Shown: piece by piece, positions 31,418-38,410 of the stretch | Layout: each line of letters starts with the position of its first letter | How positions within the stretch are numbered: position 1 is the first letter of the stretch | NCBI GenBank assembly: GCA_947259725.1 | Contig: CAMYNM010000015.1 | Span: 1 to 64,000, forward strand | Source: CALZIK01 sp945787635 | GTDB lineage: Bacteria > Acidobacteriota > Thermoanaerobaculia > Multivoradales > JAHEKO01 | DNA: 64,000 nucleotides | Direction: 5' to 3' | Program-made: the position numbers and the translations under genes | The notes under the pieces: generated by a model | Database searches by the model: none | Told to the model about the DNA's origin: nothing | The model's input: the letters and a program-made list of their open reading frames with translations, nothing else

Positions 31418-33259
31418 TTACCCGAGCCGACTAGCTTGCGCGTCGAGCTTCGTCGGCAGGTACATGAGAGGACTGTGCTTGCTCATCTCGGCCAGCAACT
31501 CCCTCCCGCACTCCAGACCCAGAGCGTCGTGCAACGCTTGGATGTGGACCTCGGAGCCCTCCGTGCATTGCTCCGACGGCTGCCAGTAGCGACAGTGCAG
31601 AAACCGCGGGTGCCCCACCGGAGCTTCCAGCGGGACATCCCGGACCCAGGCCCCGAACTGCCCCTTGACCGGGCCGCCCACCGGATCCTTGTGCAACCGG
31701 CTCGGGAAGTGGAGATTGGTCCACCGAGTGACCGCGAAGGGTGCCGCGTGGTGAAAGAAACTGAAACTCCTGTCCTTGCCCCCGAACCGGTCGTCGTACG
31801 GAGCGTCGAAGCAGACGAACCTGCGCTTTCCCTGTCTGACCGTTCGCTCTTCGCAGACCGGCGGACAGGTGGGGAACTCGCGATCCGTCTGTCTCTTCTT
31901 GAACTCCTCCGGGCTGCGCGCCATGAGAAACTCCGCCGCCGATAACGGGCTGCCAAGGGTCACGAGGTCCGTGATCAGCCACGGCTGGGAGTTGGCCCTG
32001 GCCATCTTCCAGGCCTCGTGCTGGAGCTTCTGGACCTTCTTGACGCCCGTCTTGTGCAAGCTTCGACCGATCTCGATTCCGGCCTTTCGAACTCTCGGCA
32101 AGCGCAAATGCCTGCGGTGCGCGCGAATCCAGAAGTGCGTGATGACGTCGTAGGCGATGACGCTGCCAAGGCTGTGCCCGACGATCACGATGCGATCGAG
32201 GTCACCTCTCGTGTGCAACGCCTCGAGAAGATCGACGCCGGCCTCGCGAATGGCTTGCCGCTTCTCGATATTCGCGGGGCGGGGCGTAAGGTAACGCGCA
32301 GCATCGCCGAGGCTGCCGAGCACGAACGACTTGCCGAGGAGTCGCCAAAGTGCGGTGGCTGCAAGCGCCACGATGCCACCGCTCACTAGATACGCGATCT
32401 GCGGCTGCCACCAGCCGACCGCTCTCGCGACCGCCAACGCCACGATTCCCAGGATCGCTCCCCAGGCGAGATACCAGGCGTCGACGAAGCGATCCGGCAC
32501 CCGCCGCCGGAACAGAAGGTCGCGAATCCAGGACACGACCTGGGTGAGGTTCGTGTCCTGGATTAGGTGGGCCCAGTAGAGCTCGTATACCTCGGTGCGC
32601 GGACGCAGCTGGCGGTCGCCCGCCTTGAGCGTCATCGAGCGCATCTCGAAGATCCGCGAGGCGCGGTCGGGCTTCAGCCAGCCCTCGGTTTTCAAGCTGC
32701 CGCTGACAAAGCTCTTGAGAGTCGCGCCGGGCTCTTGCTCGCCGATACCGTGAATGACCACGACGGCCTGCCTCGGATTCTCACGCCGCTTCTTGATCCG
32801 AGCGCAGAGATCTCTCAGCCTTTCAAGCGCCCGATGCCAAAACACCCGCGCGTCCTCGGACGGCGATCCATCGGTAGAATCTGCCGGCAGCCCGGTTTCC
32901 TCGACCTCGACCCGAGACCGCCCCTTGGGAAGCTCGCTGAGCCGGATCGCCAGCCGCGTCTGCGGCACACCGCTTCCCCACCAGGACGGGGGCGCCAGGA
33001 GACACTCGATCGAGGATTCAGCGGGCGCCACGGCGAACACCGTCCCACGACGCCAGTCGCCGGCTTCGTCGCAGAGACGGGCCCCGGAACCGGGAACGGG
33101 CAGCATGCACGATCCTGATCCGATCCACAGCTGCTGAGCTTCGCAATCGACAACCAGCTGCCAGGCCTGTTCGGGCGACAGGCAGACATCGACGTGGTCG
33201 GTAATCGCCGACTCGCCAACCAGAGTCTGATCGAGAGGCTCACCCTGACGACTGGTCAC
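31418..33259 (-). CDS. Fusion of START/AHSA1-like domain with membrane-bound lipase-like alpha/beta hydrolase
   Basis: 613 residues starting at GTG 33259. Residues 1 to about 150 form a SRPBCC/AHSA1-like fold ('HVDVCLSPEQAWQLVVDCEAQQLW', 'TRLAIRLSELPKGRSRVEVEETGLP'). Two membrane helices follow near residues 265-310 (AWGAILGIVALAVARAVGWW, AYLVSGGIVALAATALWRLL). The C-terminal part is an alpha/beta hydrolase with the nucleophile elbow VIVGHSLGSVIAYDVITHF and the leading strand AVVVIHGIGEQEPG. This resembles class 3 lipase/PGAP1-like proteins. The combination suggests lipid binding plus ester hydrolysis at the membrane. It lies 11 bp after the glutamine amidotransferase gene and is probably in one operon with it. 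Confidence 0.7.
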   Translation of the reverse strand: MTSRQGEPLDQTLVGESAITDHVDVCLSPEQAWQLVVDCEAQQLWIGSGSCMLPVPGSGARLCDEAGDWRRGTVFAVAPAESSIECLLAPPSWWGSGVPQTRLAIRLSELPKGRSRVEVEETGLPADSTDGSPSEDARVFWHRALERLRDLCARIKKRRENPRQAVVVIHGIGEQEPGATLKSFVSGSLKTEGWLKPDRASRIFEMRSMTLKAGDRQLRPRTEVYELYWAHLIQDTNLTQVVSWIRDLLFRRRVPDRFVDAWYLAWGAILGIVALAVARAVGWWQPQIAYLVSGGIVALAATALWRLLGKSFVLGSLGDAARYLTPRPANIEKRQAIREAGVDLLEALHTRGDLDRIVIVGHSLGSVIAYDVITHFWIRAHRRHLRLPRVRKAGIEIGRSLHKTGVKKVQKLQHEAWKMARANSQPWLITDLVTLGSPLSAAEFLMARSPEEFKKRQTDREFPTCPPVCEERTVRQGKRRFVCFDAPYDDRFGGKDRSFSFFHHAAPFAVTRWTNLHFPSRLHKDPVGGPVKGQFGAWVRDVPLEAPVGHPRFLHCRYWQPSEQCTEGSEVHIQALHDALGLECGRELLAEMSKHSPLMYLPTKLDAQASRLG

Positions 33260-33270
33260 GTGTCTTCAGT

Positions 33271-34143
33271 CTACCCCGTTGGGCTTGGATTGAACCCACC
33301 AACCGGTTTCAATCTATCGTCGTCTTGGACCGCCAGGCTCCGCTCCTCGACCTCGTGGCTCGAGCCGACCTGCAGCAGCCGGCCCTCCCCGACGGCGTTC
33401 CAGCCGTTGCGCTTGGAGAGCGGCTCGGAGGCGACCAGAACCGACCGTTCGCCGGTATCCCCGTCAAAGACCCGCCAGTAGAGAGTCGGGCGAACGCCGT
33501 CGGTCAGAGCGAAGCGGGTGGCCACGAGCCGCACGCCGTCGGTCACACAAAAATTGAGCTCCACGGGCCGTGTGTCGTCCACCTCGCGGTGCCAACCGGC
33601 GATCCGCCGGACCGTCTCGTCCATCGCCTGGGAAAGCTGCGCCAGCGACACTTCGTCTTCGGGCGGCGCCCCAAGCTGGGTCAGAAAAAGCGTGAAGGCG
33701 AGCTCGCTGTCGGTCGTGCCCCGGATCATGCCCATCAGGCCGTCGTCGGCGAGCAAGTTGACCTGGCGCGCGAGACGCACGCGGCCCGGTATGTCGCCAT
33801 TGTGCATCCACAGGAGCCGCCCGCGCCGAAACGGGTGGCAATTCTCGCGCGACACGGGATCGTAGGAACGAGCCGCGCGAATGTGGACAACGATCGAAGG
33901 CGAGCGGATCTTGCCGGCGATCTCGCCCAGATTGTAGTTGTTCCAGACCGGGGTTACATCCTTGAACACGGCGGGCTCGGGGCTGATCTCCGGCGCGTAC
34001 CAGCCGACGCCGAAGCCGTCCGCGTTGACCCGGGTCGGACTGAGGGTGGCATCGGTGGCCTGATGAACCAGGCTGTTGGCGGGCTTGTAGATCAGCTCGC
34101 TGAGCAGAAGCGGCGAGCCCAGGTAGGCAGCGTAGCGACACAT
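33271..34143 (-). CDS. Class II glutamine amidotransferase, EgtC/YafJ-like
   Basis: A 290-residue Ntn-hydrolase. Cys2 after the initiator Met (MCRYAAYLG) is the nucleophile. The signature segments are 'NADGFGVGWY', 'VVHIRAARSYDPVSRENCHPF', 'LLWMHNGDIPG' and 'GMIRGTTDSELAFTLFL'. The length matches the EgtC/YafJ family: EgtC hydrolyses gamma-glutamyl-hercynylcysteine sulfoxide in ergothioneine synthesis, while YafJ has no firm role. No other ergothioneine genes are nearby, so a general gamma-glutamyl amide hydrolase is more likely. GGGAG lies before ATG 34143. The stop TAG lies 11 nt before the START/lipase start. Confidence 0.8.
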   Translation of the reverse strand: MCRYAAYLGSPLLLSELIYKPANSLVHQATDATLSPTRVNADGFGVGWYAPEISPEPAVFKDVTPVWNNYNLGEIAGKIRSPSIVVHIRAARSYDPVSRENCHPFRRGRLLWMHNGDIPGRVRLARQVNLLADDGLMGMIRGTTDSELAFTLFLTQLGAPPEDEVSLAQLSQAMDETVRRIAGWHREVDDTRPVELNFCVTDGVRLVATRFALTDGVRPTLYWRVFDGDTGERSVLVASEPLSKRNGWNAVGEGRLLQVGSSHEVEERSLAVQDDDRLKPVGGFNPSPTG

Positions 34144-34253
34144 TGGTCGAATCTCCCAGACGCACCGGCGCTCGACGCCGGAACGATTCGATCCAACCCT
34201 AGGATGGTTCCAAGGCCGCCGAAACCCCCTAACGGGTGGGCCTTTCGAGCCCG

Positions 34254-34781
34254 CTACTCGAGGCAGGCGGCGCGGATCTGCTCGTCGGTGAGCCCGGCCC
34301 GGGCCATGGCCGCCACCTGCTCCAGGGTGCAGGAGCCGTCCCGCAGATCGGTCTCGCCCGCCGCAGCGCCAGCGGATCCGACGGCCCGCTCGGGCTCTGG
34401 CTTCGGCGGCTCGTACGCCATCTTGACGAGCTTGGCGCCAGCCTGCTGAATGTACTCCGGGTCCGAGTTCCGCTCGCAGCCGACTCTCTCGTCTCCATCC
34501 TCGAAGTAGAACTGAGCCCGAATGCTGGCATTCGCCGAATCGTCCGCCTGGCCGGTCTCGGATTCTTGCTCGAGGATCTTCATGTGGCTGAATCCCGCGG
34601 CGACGCACAGCGATGCGGTCTTGGTATAGACGAGCTTCATCGCCTTGCCCCGCAGTCCGATGACCTTCACTCGGTGGCTCACGACAAAGACATCGTCGTC
34701 GAGCTGGGTGAAGGTAATGACGGCCACCGCCGCCTGCGGCAGCAGAACCAGAACGAGCAACAGGGCGAAGATGTTTCTCAC
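34254..34781 (-). CDS. Secreted protein of unknown function
   Basis: A 175-residue exported protein (signal NIFALLLVLVLLPQAAVA). The mature N-terminal part contains VKVIGLRGKAMKLVYTKTASLCVAAGFSHMKIL, recalling small CC0125-like envelope lipoproteins that carry a 'YTKTA..C...GF.H..I' core. A Pro/Glu/Ala linker is followed by CTLEQVAAMARAGLTDEQIRAACLE, a helical tail like SHOCT domains. The two Cys of the tail may bridge. GTG 34781 has AAGGAG 7 nt upstream. A TAGAAT element further upstream would give a leadered transcript. The function is unknown. Confidence 0.6.
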   Translation of the reverse strand: MRNIFALLLVLVLLPQAAVAVITFTQLDDDVFVVSHRVKVIGLRGKAMKLVYTKTASLCVAAGFSHMKILEQESETGQADDSANASIRAQFYFEDGDERVGCERNSDPEYIQQAGAKLVKMAYEPPKPEPERAVGSAGAAAGETDLRDGSCTLEQVAAMARAGLTDEQIRAACLE

Positions 34782-34854
34782 AGGAGATCTCCTTCGGTCA
34801 TCCGATCAACACCGACATTCTAGCGAACCGTCGAGCCGAGCTCACTCTCCACGC

Positions 34855-34860
34855 TAGAAT
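34855..34860 (+). promoter_or_regulatory. Putative -10 element TAGAAT, leaderless spacing
   Basis: TAGAAT ends exactly 6 nt before ATG 34867, and there is no ribosome site. Confidence 0.5.
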
Positions 34861-34866
34861 TCCTCG

Positions 34867-36123
34867 ATGAAAGTCCGACTCGGTCTCGCCGCCGTCTGGA
34901 TCGCCGCAGTCGCCGGAACCGCTTGCGATTCTCAAACGTCGACGTCCTATGGGCAGGCTCCGGGCGCTAGTGCCGGCAAGGTGCGCATCGCCCTCTTCAA
35001 CATCCGCGAGCTGCGGACCGAAAAGATCCTGGACGTGGACGTCGAGGGTCGCGGCCGGCACCCGCAGGCGCTCGCCGCCGCCCGGATCATTCGCCGAATC
35101 CGGCCCGACATCCTGGTCCTGAACGAGATCGACCATGACTACGGCGCCGACAGTTCGGATCTCGACCTCAACGCCCGCCGGTTTCGCGACGCCTATCTCG
35201 CCGGCGGTGACGACGGCCTCGACTTGCCCCACAGCTACGCCGCGGCGAACAACACCGGCATCCTCTCGGGTCTCGATCTCGACGGCGACGGCCGGGCCGC
35301 CACCGACACGGACCGCGGTGAGCGCGCCCACGGGAACGATTCCTGGGGCTACGGTTCCTATCCGGGCGAGTACTCGATGGCGGTGCTGTCGCGTTTTCCG
35401 ATTCGAGCGGCCGAGGCCCGCACGTTCCAGAAGCTCCGGTGGCTCGAGCTGCCAGGAAACCACCTGCCCCGAGGGCATTTCGCGCCGGACGTCGAAGACG
35501 GCCTGCGGCTGTCGAGCAAGTCCCACTGGGACCTGCCGATCGAGGTCGGCGGCGGCCTGCTGCATCTTTTCGTCAGCCACCCCACCCCGCAGGGGTTCGA
35601 CGGTCCTGAGGACAAGAACGGCCGCCGCAACTTCGACGAGATCAAGCTCTGGGTCGAGTACCTGGACGCGGGCGAAGCGCTGGTGGACGATCGGGGCAGC
35701 ACGGGCGGTTATGCCTCGCTGAGCCCATTCGTCGTCATCGGAGATCTCAATGCCGCGCCGCTGAACCCGGAGCGAAGCGACGACGGACCGTTCCGCACCT
35801 CGGTCTACGACGGCATGGCCGCGATCGACCAGCTGCTGCGCCATCCCCGAATCCAGGATAGCGGCCCCTTCGCGGTGAGCTCGGGCGGCCTGGTCCACAA
35901 CGCCGAGTTGCCCCGGACACCGGGCCCGCCCGCCTATCCGGAACGCTCGACTTCGGTCTTCGGAGACGGCGCGCGGATCGACTACATCCTGCCGAGCCGC
36001 GACCTCGAGATCCTCGCCGGCGGCGTCTTCTGGCCTACCGCCGAGGAGAATCCCGAGGAAGCGGGCTGGGCCGACGAGGCCTCCGATCACCGCCTGGTCT
36101 GGCTCGATCTCGGACTGGACTGA
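34867..36123 (+). CDS. Endonuclease/exonuclease/phosphatase-fold lipoprotein
   Basis: A 418-residue lipoprotein with its lipobox at AGTAC (Cys20). The EEP fold is recognised from 'IALFNIRELRT' (first strand with Asn), 'RPDILVLNEIDHDY' (metal Glu), 'FVVIGDLNAAP' (GDxN), and the terminal 'WADEASDHRLVWLDLGLD' (SDHR). Secreted EEP lipoproteins act as phosphodiesterases, nucleases or sphingomyelinase-like enzymes; the insertion with GDDGLDLPHSYAA..TGILSG recalls extracellular nuclease ExeM-like proteins. All catalytic motifs are present. It is divergent from the preceding unknown secreted protein. Confidence 0.85.
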   Translation: MKVRLGLAAVWIAAVAGTACDSQTSTSYGQAPGASAGKVRIALFNIRELRTEKILDVDVEGRGRHPQALAAARIIRRIRPDILVLNEIDHDYGADSSDLDLNARRFRDAYLAGGDDGLDLPHSYAAANNTGILSGLDLDGDGRAATDTDRGERAHGNDSWGYGSYPGEYSMAVLSRFPIRAAEARTFQKLRWLELPGNHLPRGHFAPDVEDGLRLSSKSHWDLPIEVGGGLLHLFVSHPTPQGFDGPEDKNGRRNFDEIKLWVEYLDAGEALVDDRGSTGGYASLSPFVVIGDLNAAPLNPERSDDGPFRTSVYDGMAAIDQLLRHPRIQDSGPFAVSSGGLVHNAELPRTPGPPAYPERSTSVFGDGARIDYILPSRDLEILAGGVFWPTAEENPEEAGWADEASDHRLVWLDLGLD

Positions 36124-36165
36124 AACCGCTTGGGAAGAAGCGTCTCGCGGCCACTTCCGCCGCCG

Positions 36166-36381
36166 CTAGCTTTTCGAAAGTGCTCGGATGCCTTTGAGCA
36201 CCAACAGCAGCCAGGGCGCCGCGTGGAGCAGCAGGTCGAACCAGTCGATCGGCCGGACCAGCCGGCCTTGGGCCAGCATCTGAAGCTTCTCAAAAAGATG
36301 CGGCGGCGCATAAGGCGCCAGCCCGATGGTCAGGCAAAGAAGCACCAGCACCGACCAGGGCAGCGTATCCAGCCATCCCAT
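36166..36381 (-). CDS. Small membrane protein of the ~70-residue 'RND transporter'-labelled family
   Basis: 71 residues: MGWLDTLPWSVLVLLCLTIG, then 'APPHLFEKLQMLAQGRLVRPIDWFDLLLHAAPWLLLVLKGI'. This short two-helix family, with the 'EKL.ML..G.L.RPID.FDLL.H..PW' core, is widespread and is often automatically named RND transporter, although it is far too short to be one. Its function is unknown. It starts 9 bp after the end of the upstream four-helix membrane protein, so the two are co-expressed. Confidence 0.75.
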   Translation of the reverse strand: MGWLDTLPWSVLVLLCLTIGLAPYAPPHLFEKLQMLAQGRLVRPIDWFDLLLHAAPWLLLVLKGIRALSKS

Positions 36382-36390
36382 GACCGCAGC

Positions 36391-36867
36391 CTACCGTCCC
36401 GCGCCGGTCAGGGGCAGACCTCGGTAGTAGCGCGACAGTACGTAGACCCAGAGCGCCAGGACCCAATGAAAGTAGATCGGGATGGTGGCCGGCGACCAGG
36501 GCAGCTCCACCGGAGCCCAGACGGTCACCACGTACCGCGCGAGCATCACCAGGAAATAGACGACGCTGAACCACTTCAAGCCGGCTCCGACGCGTCGGCG
36601 TCGGCCGGCGAAGCGGCCGTAGCCGGTCCACAGATGACGGACCGTCGCGGCCTGGTATGTCAGGATCGCGATCTGCGCCACGAGGAGAGCGGCGTACTGC
36701 AACAGCCCCGAGTCCCAGGCCTCCATCGGCGGCAGCCACTCGACCCCGAGAAACGCAACGCTGAACTGGCCGGCGACCCGGCCGAAGAACGCAAGCGTCA
36801 AGATCGCCAGCACGATGGCGTAGGCTCGGGCCGGAGGCTGGGCCTCGAACCGATCTCTGGAGGTCAT
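36391..36867 (-). CDS. Four-helix membrane protein of unknown function
   Basis: 158 residues with four predicted helices: AYAIVLAILTLAFFGRVAG, LQYAALLVAQIAILTYQAA, FSVVYFLVMLARYVVTVW and IPIYFHWVLALWVYVLSRYY. I do not recognise a motif beyond HLWTGYGRFAGRRRRVG in the loop. ATG 36867 abuts the divergent ATG 36868 of the VWA gene; TAGACT lies 7 nt upstream, inside the first codons of that VWA gene. It probably forms a pair with the downstream 71-residue membrane protein. Confidence 0.6.
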   Translation of the reverse strand: MTSRDRFEAQPPARAYAIVLAILTLAFFGRVAGQFSVAFLGVEWLPPMEAWDSGLLQYAALLVAQIAILTYQAATVRHLWTGYGRFAGRRRRVGAGLKWFSVVYFLVMLARYVVTVWAPVELPWSPATIPIYFHWVLALWVYVLSRYYRGLPLTGAGR

Positions 36868-37980
36868 ATGACGAAGTCTACTCAAATCGCGCCATGGCGC
36901 ATTCTGGCGGGGGCAATGCTCCTCGCTGTGGCCGGCCCGAACGCGTCGAAGGCGACGCAGACGCAGGACGCTCCCCAGTTCGAGGAGCGGATGGACGTCA
37001 CCGAGGTTCTGCTCGACGTCGTGGTCTCCGATCGGGACGGCAACCTGATCGCAGGGCTCGACAAGACCGATTTCATCATCACCGAGAATGGTCGCGAGAT
37101 GGAGATCACCGGAGCGCAGTTCTACTCCACGCGCTACGGCGACTTCGGGTCCGGCACACCGACGACGGGCGAGATCCCCGCGAGTCGCTACTTCATATAC
37201 TTCTTCGATGATCCGCGGACGATCGCAAACCGCTACAACCGGCTGATCCGGCAGCACCTCGACGCGACCCGGGACGCCAGAGACTGGATCGAAGAGGACA
37301 TGATGCCTTCGGACTGGGTGGCCATAGCCGGCTACGGCCTGAAGCTCAAGATCTTTCAGGACTTCACCCAGGACCGCGAAGCTCTGCTTCTGGCGCTCGC
37401 CGACGCCTCACGGGGGATCGACCCGTCCAAGAGCGGCTGGACGCGGGAACCTGCCGCAGCGAGCGCCCCTTCGCTGCTTCGGCACCTCCCGGAGGGCCGC
37501 GAGCTCGGGCGCCGCACGCGTCGCATCTACTCGGCAATGGAGCTTCTGGCGGACGCGACCGGCCACATCGTGGGTCGAAAGAGCCTCCTCTACTTCGGCA
37601 TCGGCTTTGGAACCCTCGACGGGTCTGACGGCACCGCGAGACCGGATCGCCGCTACTATCGGGATCTCCAGCGCGCGCTCAACGACAACAACGTCGCGGT
37701 CTACCCGATCGATCTGACCGTCCAGGGAACCCGGCATGCGCAAAGCGGCTTCCTGAACACGCTGGCCTTCGACACCGGTGGCACCTATTTCCGCAACTTC
37801 GTTTCGTTCGTCACGCCGATGCGCGAGATCGCCGAGGAAAACGTCGCTTACTACCTCCTGAGCTACCGCTCGGCGCACCCGCGGGGCGAACGCGGTTACC
37901 AGAAGGTCAAGGTTGGGGTCCGCGCGCCGAATCTCAGCGTGCGAGCGGCCCGCGGCTACGGCTACGGCTACGACGAATAG
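36868..37980 (+). CDS. Second acidobacterial VWA-domain secreted protein
   Basis: A 370-residue exported protein (IAPWRILAGAMLLAVAGPNA signal). The N-terminal 'VTEVLLDVVVSDRDGNLIAGLDKTDFIITENG' is the same beta-rich module as in the 25-kb VWA protein. It is followed by a compact VWA domain: 'RYFIYFFDDPRTIANRYNRLI', 'WVAIAGYGLKLKIFQDFTQD' and 'GRKSLLYFGIGFGTLDG'. The C-terminus 'AYYLLSYRSAHPRGERGYQKVKVGV' is typical of the family. GGAGG lies 5 nt before ATG 36868. The start codon directly abuts that of the divergent membrane gene in CATATG. Its role is unknown; it is probably surface-exposed. Confidence 0.8.
   Translation: MTKSTQIAPWRILAGAMLLAVAGPNASKATQTQDAPQFEERMDVTEVLLDVVVSDRDGNLIAGLDKTDFIITENGREMEITGAQFYSTRYGDFGSGTPTTGEIPASRYFIYFFDDPRTIANRYNRLIRQHLDATRDARDWIEEDMMPSDWVAIAGYGLKLKIFQDFTQDREALLLALADASRGIDPSKSGWTREPAAASAPSLLRHLPEGRELGRRTRRIYSAMELLADATGHIVGRKSLLYFGIGFGTLDGSDGTARPDRRYYRDLQRALNDNNVAVYPIDLTVQGTRHAQSGFLNTLAFDTGGTYFRNFVSFVTPMREIAEENVAYYLLSYRSAHPRGERGYQKVKVGVRAPNLSVRAARGYGYGYDE
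36875..36880 (-). promoter_or_regulatory. Putative -10 element TAGACT for the divergent membrane gene
   Basis: On the minus strand TAGACT ends 7 nt before ATG 36867. It lies within codons 3-5 of the plus-strand VWA gene, so the two transcription units overlap. Confidence 0.4.
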
Positions 37981-38393
37981 GCGGGCGAAGTCGCCGGCCA
38001 ACTCGGACCCCGCCCGGCATCTTCGGAGACCGGCCCGGCGCAGAGCGACTCCAGCGAATGGCGCCGCTGTGGATACTTGCCCCGATCCGCGAAGACCTCG
38101 CGAATCGTCCGCTCAGCAACGCTCGGTCGCGGAAGTCCACGGTAATACTCGAGCCGCGCCCGCACTCTAAGATCCTCGAAAACCCGGCAGTGGTGCTCGA
38201 GTCGGTTCCACACGAGCGACCCGCCGAGGCGGGTAAAGTGGTTGTTGTTGAAGCCCTCGTCGAAGGCCGGCGTTACGTAGTCGCGCAGGTCGATGTCACG
38301 GTCGAGCCACCAGGCGCCGTCTTGCTTTCGCAGATTCGCAGACTCCCCTTCGCACCGGTCTCGGGCAAAAGGTAACGACCGCCAGCCGAGGCG
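37968..38393 (-). pseudogene. Start-less C-terminal gene remnant
   Basis: An open frame of about 140 residues between TGA 38394-38396 and TAG 37968-37970 with no ATG, and a GTG only at 38213. It reads like real protein: 'DGAWWLDRDIDLRDYVTPAFDEGFN', 'FTRLGGSLVWNRLEHHCRVFEDLRVRARLEYYRGL' and 'SVAERTIREVFADRGKYPQRRH'. It probably is the C-terminal end of a larger gene whose 5' part was lost when the DUF885 gene came to lie next to it. I do not recognise the family. It overlaps the end of the VWA gene by 13 bp. The 430-bp gap between those genes holds nothing else. Confidence 0.4.
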
Positions 38394-38410
38394 TCATCGC
38401 TCCGCCGAGG

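Noticed and set aside
33268..33273. TAGACT 8 nt before GTG 33259 as a leaderless promoter for the START-lipase gene
   Set aside because: Its TAG is the stop codon of the amidotransferase gene 11 nt upstream, so the match may be coincidental; an operon is the simpler reading.
38394..38396. Second TGA considered as a selenocysteine codon
   Set aside because: Reading through it runs into the DUF885 gene in a different frame with no redox-family match and no cysteine-equivalent context.
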